DNA of 45,306 nt from Yoonia sp. (lineage in GTDB: Bacteria; Pseudomonadota; Alphaproteobacteria; Rhodobacterales; Rhodobacteraceae). The position numbers and the translations under genes were made by a program. The DNA is taken from positions 1 through 45,306 of the forward strand of contig JAQXEG010000028.1 in assembly GCA_029250945.1 (NCBI GenBank), given 5' to 3'. The notes beneath the pieces were generated by a model. That model worked only from the letters and a program-made list of their open reading frames with translations. It was not told the DNA's origin and searched no databases. This document shows positions 29,164-37,897 of this stretch, in pieces (position 1 is the first letter of the stretch; each line of letters begins with the position of its first letter).

Positions 29164-29817
29164 ATGTGTGGACGAATGGCGATCACTTTGCCCCATGATG
29201 TGACGGCTGGGATGTTTCATGCGTTGGCGTCAAACGACCTGCCGGATGTGCCCAATTATAATGTCTGTCCGACAACACCGGTGAGTGTCGTTGTCGCCCA
29301 AGACGGGATACGCCGGTTGCGCCCGATGCGGTGGGGGTTTGTGCCCCATTGGTATAAGGCGCCCAATGATGGCCCGTTGTTGATCAACGCGCGCGCCGAG
29401 ACGATTGCCGAGAAACGTGCGTTTCGGGATGCCTGCCGTGCGCGGCGGTGTCTGGTGGCTGTGTCGGGGTTTTACGAATGGGAGCGTAATGGCAAAGACA
29501 CGCCATTGCCGTGGTATGTGACCCGTGCAGATGGGGCGCCGATGGTGTTTGGCGCGATTTGGCAGACGTGGGGCGAGCAGCAGACTTGCGCGATTGTGAC
29601 CACGGCGGCCAATGATGCGATGGCGCGTATTCACCACCGCTTGCCCGTGATTTTGACGCCGGAGACATGGGCGCTTTGGCTGGGCGAAAGTGGGAAGGGG
29701 GCCGCGTTGTTGATGAAAAGCGCACCCGAAGATGCGCTTTTGTTTCGGCGGGCGCCGACGGCTGTCAATTCCAACAAGGCGAGCGGGCCGGAGCTGATCG
29801 CGCCGCTGGATCCTTAG
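29164..29817 (+). CDS. SOS response-associated peptidase (SRAP/YedK-HMCES type)
   Basis: Forms a covalent thiazolidine crosslink with abasic sites in single-stranded DNA, protecting them from cleavage. 217 residues. Cys2 must become N-terminal after Met removal (MCGRMAIT), which fixes the start although the frame is open 60 nt upstream. Asn75 (INARAET), Glu105 (GFYEWE) and His157/158 (IHHRLPVIL) match the active residues known in YedK. No LexA box recognised upstream. Ends convergent with the next gene, sharing TTAG for both stops. Confidence 0.93.
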   Translation: MCGRMAITLPHDVTAGMFHALASNDLPDVPNYNVCPTTPVSVVVAQDGIRRLRPMRWGFVPHWYKAPNDGPLLINARAETIAEKRAFRDACRARRCLVAVSGFYEWERNGKDTPLPWYVTRADGAPMVFGAIWQTWGEQQTCAIVTTAANDAMARIHHRLPVILTPETWALWLGESGKGAALLMKSAPEDALLFRRAPTAVNSNKASGPELIAPLDP

Positions 29818-30209
29818 CTGCCGTTTGGTGCTGTGGCGTAGGTGATGTAATTATACGTCGTGCCGGGCAGGTAGCTTCCGTAGGTCCAATAATTGTAGCC
29901 ACCATCATTCGAGAATTTGGCACGCTGAAAGGCGCCATTGTAGCTGTTCAAATAAACAAAATCGCTGACGGTCATGGTGTAGGTGCCGCCTGGCGAAATG
30001 TAGGGCGTCATCGAATAGCCGTTTTTCTTGCGGACGCGGGCGCCATAGCCTGTCGTGTTGATGAATTTGATCGAATCAGTGGATGACAGATAGGTCGTTG
30101 CGGGGAAGTATCCCTCTCTCAGGATGCGGATTTCATGCACCTCGGCCTGTGCGGCGGTGCCGGCGATCGAAAATGCAGCGGTAAGCAAGGCGAAGACGTG
30201 CCGTTTCAT
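29814..30209 (-). CDS. small secreted beta-strand-rich protein, cupredoxin-like pattern
   Basis: 131 residues with a signal peptide (MKRHVFALLTAAFSIAGTAAQA). The mature part EVHEIRILREGYFPATTYLSSTDSIKFINTT resembles the first strands of plastocyanin-type domains, but the His/Cys/Met copper ligands are missing. The rest is very rich in Tyr, Gly, Ser and Thr, fitting a beta-sandwich or surface protein. Start set at the signal peptide; the longer open frame has no ribosome-binding site. Function unknown. Confidence 0.7.
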   Translation of the reverse strand: MKRHVFALLTAAFSIAGTAAQAEVHEIRILREGYFPATTYLSSTDSIKFINTTGYGARVRKKNGYSMTPYISPGGTYTMTVSDFVYLNSYNGAFQRAKFSNDGGYNYWTYGSYLPGTTYNYITYATAPNGS

Positions 30210-30338
30210 CGGGCCAATCCTTGTGGTTGTGGCAGATTTGGCACCCTTGTGACCCAAGAATTTAGCAAACTTATGCCACAATAATGCGCAAATCGGGCTT
30301 GCATGCCGCCCTGCTGAGGCCATATATGAAAGTCACGC

Positions 30339-30412
30339 GCGGGCGTTGTGTAATGGTAAGACCTCAGATTTCCAATCTGATGATAGGGGTTCGATTCCCC
30401 TCGCCCGCTCCA
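30339..30412 (+). tRNA. tRNA-Gly (TCC)
   Basis: 74 nt with a 7-bp acceptor stem (GCGGGCG with CGCCCGC), discriminator T, encoded CCA, T-arm GGGGTTCGATTCCCC and anticodon loop TTTCCAA giving anticodon TCC. Reads glycine GGA/GGG codons. Confidence 0.96.
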
Positions 30413-30440
30413 ATCCCCCACATCGCGTGTATTTTGCCAC

Positions 30441-30455
30441 CGCAGACCGTCTGCG
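30441..30455. promoter_or_regulatory. perfect 15-bp palindrome before the ABC exporter
   Basis: CGCAGAC-C-GTCTGCG, 7-bp arms, ends 18 bp upstream of the ABC transporter ATG. Operator candidate, for example for a TetR-type repressor; none is encoded nearby. Confidence 0.45.
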
Positions 30456-30473
30456 ATACATAGGATTTGAACG

Positions 30474-32273
30474 ATGTCTGACGCTGAAACCTATGCTGCG
30501 GCCAAGCGCGAATCCTCTAAGCAGATTGGTGCGGTTGCCCAGCTTTGGCCGTTTGTGGCGCCTTATAAGGGGATGGTTCTTCTTGCGCTTGTGGCGCTGA
30601 CCTTCACGGCGGTAATTTCATTGGTGATGCCGCTGGCGGTGCGCCAAGTGGTTGATAACTTTGACGTGGCCGAGAATGCGCTGCTGGATCGATATTTCGC
30701 GTTTGCCTTTGTGGTTGCTGCGCTTTTGGCGGTTGGCACGGCATTGCGGTATTATCTGGTGACGCGGTTGGGCGAGCGGATCGTGGCGGATATTCGTGTC
30801 GCTGTGTTCCATCGCATGATCGGCATGTCGCCCGCTTTCTTTGAACGTGTGATGACGGGCGAGGTGCTAAGCAGGATCACGACGGACACAACGCTGATCC
30901 TGTCGGTGATCGGGTCGTCGGTGTCGGTGGCTCTGCGCAATGTGCTGATCTTGTTTGGTGGTGTGGCGTTGATGCTGTGGACGTCTGTAAAGATGACGGC
31001 GCTGGTTCTGTGGCCCATTCCGGTTGTGCTGATCCCTGTCGTTTTGCTGGGGCGTCGGGTGCGCACGCTAAGCCGCGAAAATCAGGATTGGATTGCCGCG
31101 TCTTCGGGGGATGCGTCTGAACAGTTGCTGGCCTCCCAAACCGTGCAGGCGTTCACCCATGAGGACCTGTCGCGCCAGAAATTCCACACCGTGACCGAGC
31201 ATAGCTTTGTCGCGGCCAAACGCCGGATCGCGACCCGTGCTGTGATGACGGCCATTGTGATCTTCATCGCGTTTTCTGCCGTCGTCGGGTTCCTTTGGAT
31301 GGGGGCGGCGGACGTGCGCGAAGGCACGATCAGTATCGGGGAACTGGTGCAGTTCATGATCTATACGATTATGGTCGCCGGTGCGCTGGGCGCCCTGACC
31401 GAGATTTGGAGCGAATTGCAACGCGCTGCAGGTGCGACAGAGCGTCTGGTCGAGCTGTTGCAGGCTGATGACGCGGTGACCGATCCCGTGCAGACGACGC
31501 CTGTGCCAGACACCCAAGCCGCGCAAATCAGTTTCGAGAATGTGACATTTGCCTATCCGGGGCGTCCGACGATTTCGGCGCTGGATGATGTGTCGCTGAC
31601 GATTGAGCCGGGGGAAAGTGTGGCGCTTGTCGGTCCGTCGGGTGCGGGCAAATCGACGGTGATCCAACTGTTGCAACGATTCTATGATCCGCAGCAGGGG
31701 GCCATTAAGATTGATGGCGTTGACCTGCGCGATATGGCGCGGATGGATTTCCGTCAGCATGTCGCACTTGTCCCCCAAGACCCTGTGATTTTCGCAGATA
31801 CGGCGCGTGAAAACATCCGCTTTGGCCGCCCCGATGCTACTGATGCCGAGGTAGAGGCAGCAGCTCGCGCCGCCGCCGCCCATGATTTCTTGACCGCCTT
31901 GCCAGACGGCTATGACAGCGATGTGGGTGAGCGTGGCGTGATGTTGTCGGGCGGACAAAAGCAGCGGATCGCGATTGCCCGTGCGATCCTGCGCAATGCG
32001 CCGATCCTATTGCTGGACGAGGCGACAAGCGCGCTGGACGCTGAAAGCGAACGTCTGGTGCAATCCGCCGTGGAGGATCTGGCCCGTGCGCGCACCACGA
32101 TCATGGTGGCCCACCGCCTTGCGACTGTGAAACAGGCCGACCGGATCATCGTATTTGATGGCGGCAAAATCGTCGCGACAGGCACGCATGACGCGCTGGT
32201 GGCCGAAGGTGGGCTTTATGCCCGTCTGGCCCGATTGCAGTTTACCAGTGGAAATGACGCGAAATCCGTGTGA
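30474..32273 (+). CDS. ABC exporter half-transporter (fused membrane and ATPase domains)
   Basis: 599 residues: type IV ABC exporter domain with six helices (about 30-320) and an ATPase domain (about 345-590). Walker A GPSGAGKST near 386, signature LSGGQKQRIA near 490, Walker B ILLLDEATS near 511 and switch histidine in AHRLAT near 545 are all intact, so it should be an active homodimer or heterodimer in the inner membrane. Cargo unknown; lipid or drug export is typical for MsbA/BmrA-like proteins. A 15-bp palindrome sits just upstream. Confidence 0.93.
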   Translation: MSDAETYAAAKRESSKQIGAVAQLWPFVAPYKGMVLLALVALTFTAVISLVMPLAVRQVVDNFDVAENALLDRYFAFAFVVAALLAVGTALRYYLVTRLGERIVADIRVAVFHRMIGMSPAFFERVMTGEVLSRITTDTTLILSVIGSSVSVALRNVLILFGGVALMLWTSVKMTALVLWPIPVVLIPVVLLGRRVRTLSRENQDWIAASSGDASEQLLASQTVQAFTHEDLSRQKFHTVTEHSFVAAKRRIATRAVMTAIVIFIAFSAVVGFLWMGAADVREGTISIGELVQFMIYTIMVAGALGALTEIWSELQRAAGATERLVELLQADDAVTDPVQTTPVPDTQAAQISFENVTFAYPGRPTISALDDVSLTIEPGESVALVGPSGAGKSTVIQLLQRFYDPQQGAIKIDGVDLRDMARMDFRQHVALVPQDPVIFADTARENIRFGRPDATDAEVEAAARAAAAHDFLTALPDGYDSDVGERGVMLSGGQKQRIAIARAILRNAPILLLDEATSALDAESERLVQSAVEDLARARTTIMVAHRLATVKQADRIIVFDGGKIVATGTHDALVAEGGLYARLARLQFTSGNDAKSV

Positions 32274-32332
32274 TTTCGTAGCGTCAGACTTGCCTATTGG
32301 TGATTAATTTCACAGTCTGATCGACAAATAAT

Positions 32333-32353
32333 TGCGCTGCGACAAGCAGCGCA
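32333..32353 (+). promoter_or_regulatory. leader hairpin before the second acyl-CoA ligase
   Basis: TGCGCTGC-GACAA-GCAGCGCA, a perfect 8-bp stem with a 5-nt loop and no T-run, ends 23 bp before the ATG and 9 bp before the GGGGAGGAG ribosome-binding site. It may stabilise the mRNA or act as an operator. Not a terminator. Confidence 0.5.
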
Positions 32354-32376
32354 CGCCAACAGGGGAGGAGATTGGC

Positions 32377-34284
32377 ATGACCTACGCGGATGTCGCGGAT
32401 CGCAATGCGATTGAAAATGAACAGGCTTGGGGTGATCGTGACCTTCCAGTGACGACCTACGGGATGCTCAGCCGGACGGCTGGCAAGTTCCCTGATTGCA
32501 AGGCGCTGTCCTATCAACTGACATCGGGTCCGACCGATAAGGTAGAGACATTCACATGGTCCGAGCTAAAGGACAAAACGACCCAAACGGCCAATATGTT
32601 CCGCGAATTGGGCATCGGTGAAAACGATGTCGTGGCCTATTTGCTGCCCAACGCGAATGAAACTGTGCTGACCTATTTGGGTGGGCAGGTTGCGGGGATT
32701 GTCAACCCGATCAACCCCCTGCTTGAGGCCGAACAGATTGGCGCGATCCTGCGCGAAACTGGCGCCAAGGTGCTGGTGACATTGCGGTCCTTCCCCAAGA
32801 CGGACGTCGCGCAAAAGGCGGCAAAGGCCGTGGCGCTTGCCCCCAATGTGCAGACCGTGCTTGAGGTGGATTTGTTGCGTTATTTGACTGGTGTCAAAAA
32901 GCTGATCGTGCCGTTGATCCGGCCCAAGAACCCTGTGACCCACTCCGCGAAGGTGATGAACTTTAACGTGGAAATGGATCGTCAGCCCAAGACATTGTCC
33001 TTTGCGGATAGTGAGGTTGACCGCGTCGCCGCCTATTTCCACACCGGTGGTACGACAGGTATGCCCAAGGTCGCGCAGCACCGCTATTCCGGGATCATCT
33101 ATAACGCGTGGCTGGGTGATCGTTTGCTGTTCACCGAACATGACGTGCAGATGTGTCCGCTGCCGATGTTCCACGTGTTTGCCGCGATTGTGTCGCTGGG
33201 TGCGTCGCTTGGTTCTGGTGCGCAGATCGTGTTCCCGACGCCGCAAGGCTATCGCGGTGACGGTGTGTTCGACAACTTCTGGAAGCTGATTGAGCGTCAC
33301 AAAGCCACGTTCATGATCACCGTGCCAACGGCCATGTCCGCGCTGATGCAACGCCCTGTGGGTGACGCTGATATCTCTTCCTTGCGGTTGGCATTTTGTG
33401 GCTCGGCGCCGCTGCCGCTTGAATTGTACCGCCGGTTTGAAGAGGCCGCAGGCGTGACCATCTGCGAAGGTTACGGCCTTACAGAGGCGACGTGCCTTGT
33501 GTCCATCAACCCGCCAGACGGGGAAAAGCGTATCGGTTCCATCGGTATTCCGTTCCCCTATACGGATGTGCGGATCGTCAATGTTGTCACGCAAGTCGAC
33601 TGTGACGCTGACGAAATTGGCGAGATTTGCATCGCGTCCCCCGGTGTCTATGACGGGAAAACCTATACCGAAACGGCCAAGAACGCTGATCTGTTCTATC
33701 CTGGCGTCGACAGCCCGCTGGGCGCTGATGTGCAATATCTGCGCACTGGCGATCTGGGCCGCATTGACGCCGAAGGTTACCTTTGGATCACGGGCCGCGC
33801 CAAGGATTTGATTATCCGTGGCGGTCACAACATCGACCCCGCTGAAATCGAGGAGGCGCTTGCCGGTCACGAGGCCGTGGCCTTTGCTGGTGCAATCGGC
33901 CAACCCGATGCCCATGCCGGTGAAATCCCCTGTGCCTATGTGGAACTGGTGGATGGCGCGACCATCACCGAGGCCGAGCTTCTGGCGTTTGCAAAGGAAA
34001 ACATCCACGAACGTGCGGCCCATCCCAAGCATCTTGAGATCATGGATGAGCTGCCCAAAACAGCCGTTGGCAAGATCTTTAAGCCTGATCTGCGCAAATC
34101 CGCGATCACGCGAATTTTCAATGCGGCATTGTCCGACGCTGGCGTCGCGGCAGAGGTTGGATCGGTATCCGAGGATAAAAAGCGCGGCCTAGAGGCGCAT
34201 ATCCGCAAAATCGGTGACGTGACTGACGCGGATGTGAACAAGGTTCTGGGTGCGTTTTCAAACCCATGGGATTGGGAAGAGTAA
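32377..34284 (+). CDS. AMP-forming acyl-CoA synthetase
   Basis: 635 residues, long form of the ANL ligases. The P-loop reads FHTGGTTGMPKVAQH (about 219-233), YGLTEATCLVS is the adenylate motif, DLIIRGGHNIDP the hinge, and PKTAVGKIFKP holds the catalytic lysine. The HTGGTTG form in place of TSGTTG marks a subgroup seen in proteobacterial fatty or aromatic acid ligases. Start set after GGGGAGGAG; an upstream TTG in frame has no ribosome-binding site. Followed by a terminator, so probably monocistronic. Substrate unknown. Confidence 0.88.
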   Translation: MTYADVADRNAIENEQAWGDRDLPVTTYGMLSRTAGKFPDCKALSYQLTSGPTDKVETFTWSELKDKTTQTANMFRELGIGENDVVAYLLPNANETVLTYLGGQVAGIVNPINPLLEAEQIGAILRETGAKVLVTLRSFPKTDVAQKAAKAVALAPNVQTVLEVDLLRYLTGVKKLIVPLIRPKNPVTHSAKVMNFNVEMDRQPKTLSFADSEVDRVAAYFHTGGTTGMPKVAQHRYSGIIYNAWLGDRLLFTEHDVQMCPLPMFHVFAAIVSLGASLGSGAQIVFPTPQGYRGDGVFDNFWKLIERHKATFMITVPTAMSALMQRPVGDADISSLRLAFCGSAPLPLELYRRFEEAAGVTICEGYGLTEATCLVSINPPDGEKRIGSIGIPFPYTDVRIVNVVTQVDCDADEIGEICIASPGVYDGKTYTETAKNADLFYPGVDSPLGADVQYLRTGDLGRIDAEGYLWITGRAKDLIIRGGHNIDPAEIEEALAGHEAVAFAGAIGQPDAHAGEIPCAYVELVDGATITEAELLAFAKENIHERAAHPKHLEIMDELPKTAVGKIFKPDLRKSAITRIFNAALSDAGVAAEVGSVSEDKKRGLEAHIRKIGDVTDADVNKVLGAFSNPWDWEE

Positions 34285-34309
34285 ACCACAATCCAACAAC
34301 AACGTGATC

Positions 34310-34336
34310 AAGGGGTGGCTGTTGCTGCCCCTTTTT
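34310..34336 (+). terminator. rho-independent terminator after the acyl-CoA ligase
   Basis: AAGGGG pairs with CCCCTT across a short loop and is followed by TTT, 25 bp after the stop and 18 bp before the sulfatase ATG. Confidence 0.7.
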
Positions 34337-34354
34337 CTTTGCTAGGTCTGCATC

Positions 34355-35935
34355 ATGGAGAAACGTCCCAATATTGTTGTCATTCTGGCCGACCACGTGG
34401 CCTTTGCGGGACATTACGCCCAAGACCGTTATGATTATCGCTGGCCCAATCTGGAAAGAGTTGCGGCCCAAGGCGCGTGGTTTGATCGGGCTTATGCAAT
34501 CACGCCCGTTTGTACGCCATCGCGGGCCAGTTTTCTAACTGGGAAACGCCCCGACAAACACGGGATGCGGTGGAATTCGGAATATCCGATCCCTTATAAC
34601 CGCCGTGAGTTTCGCGCGGATGAGGTGCTTTATGCGCAGCATCTGGCCGCCGCTGGCTATGACAATTACTATTTTGGCAAATGGCACTGCGGTGTGGATA
34701 AAACCGCGCAGGATTATGGGCTTAAGGGGTGGAGCCTGCCTGAGTATGGCAATTTGTATGCCTGTGATCGCTACAAGAGTTACCTGACCCAAATCAAAGA
34801 GCCGCAGCCGCGCTGCAAGATTGAACATCATCTATTGGACCCGACGCTAAGCGGGACAGAGGTGTTGATGGATCCCGCAGAGCCTTGGGATTACATGGAT
34901 GGGGCCGGTGTCTTGCTTGGGTCGTCCGAGGTGAACGAACAGTTCTTTGTCGCCAATCTGGCGTGTGATCAGCTGAACCAATTGGCCGACCACGACCAGC
35001 CGTTTTCGATGGTGGTCAGCATGTGGGGGCCGCATCACCCCTATTACCCAAGTGCCGAGTTTGCCGATCAGGTGAACCCTACTGATATCCCGCAATACCC
35101 CAGCTTTGCCGAGGATTTGACCGATAAGCCGTGGCGCTACCGCGTACAGCGTGATTTGCGTTGTCAGCACCGCGCGTTTGAACGCTGGCCGGAATGGGAA
35201 ACGTGGCAAACCGTTGTGGCCCGTTGCTATGCCGCGGGGTTGCAGACCGATGCCGCGATTGGCCGGATCGCGGATAAGCTGGACACGCTGGGGCTAGCAG
35301 AGGATACAGTGTTCGTGATCGCGGCTGATCATGGCGACGGCATTGCCGCGCATGGTGCCGGTTGGGACAAATATTCATCGTTCGCCGAAGAAGTCGGGCG
35401 CATTCCGCTGGTGGTCCGCTATCCCGCGCAGATTGCGGCTGGGCAGAAGGTCGACGCACCCGTCAGCCTATTGGATGTGACGGCGACGATGCTGGGGGCA
35501 GGGGGCGCTGTGGCTGCTGATCATCCGTTGCCAATGGACGGTGATAACTTGATCGACATTGCGGGTGGCGCGACGGTGCGGGACCATCTGATTTGTGATC
35601 ATTTTGGTCATTCGGGGGACATCAGCTTTCAAAAAATCCTCTACCACGACGGGTGGAAATACACATCTGTCTGGGGCGATGATGATGAACTGTATTGTCT
35701 GGATGATGATCCGTTCGAGCTGAAAAACCGCCTGAACGACCCCGCGACGTTTGACCGTCAGGCCCAAATGCGCGGGATGATCATTGACCATATTGAGGCG
35801 CGCCGCGCCCAGCGTGCGGATTGGAAAGCGCCGGAATTCTGGGAAGCGGGGATCGTATTTTCATCCCCCGAATGGCCCCGCGAAGAAACGCTGCATCTGT
35901 ATAAGTTACGCACACAACAGGGTTTACCCGTCTAG
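34355..35935 (+). CDS. type I sulfatase (formylglycine-dependent), cytoplasmic
   Basis: 526 residues of the alkaline-phosphatase superfamily. Cys53 in PVCTPSRASFLTG is in the CxPxR motif and would be converted to formylglycine; Asp13-His14 (ILADH) and AADHGDGI supply metal ligands. There is no signal peptide, so it acts in the cytoplasm, probably on a small sulfate ester, or on a phosphonate ester as in related hydrolases. No maturation enzyme is in the window, so one must be elsewhere. The ATG is 18 bp after a terminator, so its promoter probably overlaps that region. Confidence 0.88.
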   Translation: MEKRPNIVVILADHVAFAGHYAQDRYDYRWPNLERVAAQGAWFDRAYAITPVCTPSRASFLTGKRPDKHGMRWNSEYPIPYNRREFRADEVLYAQHLAAAGYDNYYFGKWHCGVDKTAQDYGLKGWSLPEYGNLYACDRYKSYLTQIKEPQPRCKIEHHLLDPTLSGTEVLMDPAEPWDYMDGAGVLLGSSEVNEQFFVANLACDQLNQLADHDQPFSMVVSMWGPHHPYYPSAEFADQVNPTDIPQYPSFAEDLTDKPWRYRVQRDLRCQHRAFERWPEWETWQTVVARCYAAGLQTDAAIGRIADKLDTLGLAEDTVFVIAADHGDGIAAHGAGWDKYSSFAEEVGRIPLVVRYPAQIAAGQKVDAPVSLLDVTATMLGAGGAVAADHPLPMDGDNLIDIAGGATVRDHLICDHFGHSGDISFQKILYHDGWKYTSVWGDDDELYCLDDDPFELKNRLNDPATFDRQAQMRGMIIDHIEARRAQRADWKAPEFWEAGIVFSSPEWPREETLHLYKLRTQQGLPV

Positions 35936-36026
35936 CATGTGTCGATCGGCGTCGCGTTAATCCTAAAGTTGGTAATATGCCGGTATTGCGCCTAGACGGG
36001 CCGCGACCGCGGACTAGCTCGAACCT

Positions 36027-37508
36027 ATGACAATTATTCTTTGGTTCAAGCGCGATTTGCGCACGGCGGATCATCCCGCGTTGCGGGTCGCGGCCGGTCT
36101 TGGGCCTGTGCTGCCGCTATATGTGTGGGAGCCGGACCTGTGGGCGCAGCCTGATATGTCTGGTCGCCAGTTTGATTTCGCGGCGGAGGCCGTCGCGGAC
36201 CTGCGGACGCATTTAGACGCAATCGGGCTGACCCTATGCGAACGCGTCGGCGATGTTGTTGATGTGCTGAACGGTCTGCAGCCCAGCCATCTGATCAGTC
36301 ACGAAGAAACCGGGAACGGCTGGACCTTTGCGCGTGATAAGCGGGTTGCGACTTGGGCGCGCGGGCAGGGGGTCAGTTGGCGCGAGATACCGCAATCGGG
36401 TGTGGTACGACGCATGGCGCGTCGGGATGGATGGGCCGCACAACGCAATGTGTTTGTCGAGCGTGATATTGTGCCGCCGCCGGGCCGGATTGCCGGTGTC
36501 GTGGCGCCATCCGATGACATCCCACGGCTTGCCCCGCAAGATCACTGTCCAAACCGTCAGCGCGGGGGGCGCAGCGTGGCCTTGCGTCATCTGGATAGTT
36601 TCCTGCACGTCCGTGGCCAACACTATCGCCGTGAAATGTCATCGCCATTGGGCGGAGAGCGGGCATGTTCGCGTCTGTCGCCCTATCTGGCATTTGGCTG
36701 CGTCTCGGTGCGCGAAATCGCCCAAGCGACAGCAGAGCGACAGCGTGATATTCAAGGGACGCGTGATGGATGGGGGGGATCTCTTCGATCTTATCAAGCG
36801 CGTCTTGCGTGGCGCGATCACTTTACCCAAAAGCTAGAGGATGAACCGCAACTTGAATTCCGCAACCTGCATTCGGCCTATAATGGCATGCGTGCGGATG
36901 ATGTGGCGCGCAGAACCGCATGGGAAGACGGTGCCACGGGGCTACCGTTTGTAGATGCGTGTATGCGGTATTTGCGGGCGTCAGGCTGGATGAATTTCCG
37001 GATGCGTTCGATGTTGATGGCTGTGGCATCCTATCATTTATGGCTGGATTGGCGGCAGACCGGTCTGCATTTGGCCAGACAATTCACCGATTACGAGCCG
37101 GGGATACACTGGCCTCAGGTTCAGATGCAGTCAGGCACCACGGGCATGAACACGGTGCGGATCTATAACCCGATCAAACAGGGCTATGACCAAGACCTAA
37201 AGGGGGCATTTACCCGCAAGTGGGTGCCAGAGCTGGACGCTGTGCCGCAGGCCCTTTTGCAAGAGCCATGGCGGTGGGATGGCGCGCGCGCACTTTCATA
37301 TCCCGCGCCAATTATTGATGTCAAAGCTGCCGCCGCCTACGCGCGTGTTCAAATTCACGGTGTCCGCAAAGGCCAAGCATTTCGCCATGAGGCCGCAGGC
37401 GTGATCGATAAACATGCAAGCCGAAAAGATCCGCAGGGTCGATTTGTCAACGATCGCGCACGGCGCAAACCAAAGCCCGATCCACGGCAGGGCAGTTTTG
37501 ATCTGTGA
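36027..37508 (+). CDS. photolyase/cryptochrome family flavoprotein
   Basis: 493 residues. An N-terminal antenna domain (MTIILWFKRDLRTADHPAL) and a helical FAD domain: SRLSPYLAFGCVSVREI at 215-231, WRDHFTQKLEDEP, ASGWMNFRMRSMLMAVASYHLWLDW, and FTDYEPGIHWPQVQMQSGTTG. FAD motifs are those of repair photolyases; light-driven repair of pyrimidine dimers is likely, but a photoreceptor role cannot be excluded. The basic tail (RRKPKPDPRQG) suits DNA binding. Alone, with a 90-bp upstream gap holding a short CCGCG-AC-CGCGG palindrome. Confidence 0.88.
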   Translation: MTIILWFKRDLRTADHPALRVAAGLGPVLPLYVWEPDLWAQPDMSGRQFDFAAEAVADLRTHLDAIGLTLCERVGDVVDVLNGLQPSHLISHEETGNGWTFARDKRVATWARGQGVSWREIPQSGVVRRMARRDGWAAQRNVFVERDIVPPPGRIAGVVAPSDDIPRLAPQDHCPNRQRGGRSVALRHLDSFLHVRGQHYRREMSSPLGGERACSRLSPYLAFGCVSVREIAQATAERQRDIQGTRDGWGGSLRSYQARLAWRDHFTQKLEDEPQLEFRNLHSAYNGMRADDVARRTAWEDGATGLPFVDACMRYLRASGWMNFRMRSMLMAVASYHLWLDWRQTGLHLARQFTDYEPGIHWPQVQMQSGTTGMNTVRIYNPIKQGYDQDLKGAFTRKWVPELDAVPQALLQEPWRWDGARALSYPAPIIDVKAAAAYARVQIHGVRKGQAFRHEAAGVIDKHASRKDPQGRFVNDRARRKPKPDPRQGSFDL

Positions 37509-37580
37509 CGGTCGGTTTTGTGATTTTGACTAACGTCAACACAAGCCCCACTTTACGCGCCCGTTTTATGTGAATTTAGA

Positions 37581-37655
37581 TGGTGCCGGGAGGGAGAATT
37601 GAACTCCCGACCTCGTCATTACCAATGACGCGCTCTGCCACTGAGCTACCCCGGC
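37581..37655 (-). tRNA. tRNA-Thr (GGT)
   Basis: 75 nt on the minus strand: acceptor GCCGGGG with a matching CCCGGC end, encoded CCA, D-arm GCTCAGTGGCAGAGC, T-arm GGGAGTTCAATTCTCCC and anticodon loop TTGGTAA giving GGT. Reads ACC/ACT. Confidence 0.96.
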
Positions 37656-37668
37656 CTCTAATTCGGAC

Positions 37669-37697
37669 GGATTAGCCCTAATCGACAAATGGTGCAA
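37669..37697 (-). promoter_or_regulatory. candidate promoter for tRNA-Thr
   Basis: On the minus strand TTGCAC (37692-37697) and TAATCC (37669-37674) are separated by 17 bp and lie 13 bp before the tRNA. The spacer contains GATTAG-CC-CTAATC. Confidence 0.35.
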
Positions 37698-37741
37698 GCC
37701 CTCACTGGACGGTTTTTGTCTCGCTTGGTAACAGGGTCATT

Positions 37742-37891
37742 ATGAACCAGAAAACCGAAGCGAATAAGCGTAAAACGCAAGCCGAGATCCGCGAAGAGCG
37801 GCTGAAGGCATCGTTGAAGGCCAACATGGGAAAACGCAAGGCACAGGCCCGCGCGCGCGCGTCTGACAAAAGCAAAGATCAGGAAGAGTAG
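37742..37891 (+). CDS. small basic conserved protein upstream of murA
   Basis: 49 residues, starting MNQKTEANKRKTQAEIREER and ending in ARARASDKSKDQEE, highly charged with many Lys/Arg, one predicted helix (about 10-30), no cysteine and no membrane part. Position 6 bp before murA on the same strand argues that it is a real gene. Possibly a nucleic-acid or ribosome-associated peptide; function unknown. Confidence 0.65.
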   Translation: MNQKTEANKRKTQAEIREERLKASLKANMGKRKAQARARASDKSKDQEE

Positions 37892-37897
37892 GCAGGC

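Noticed and set aside
32566..34032. 488-codon minus-strand frame opposite the second acyl-CoA ligase
   Set aside because: Long, but fully antisense to a gene with complete ligase motifs; no domain seen.
35936..36026. RpoE-type promoter before the photolyase gene
   Set aside because: A TAATCC element resembles the -35 of singlet-oxygen promoters but no convincing -10 was found at the right distance.
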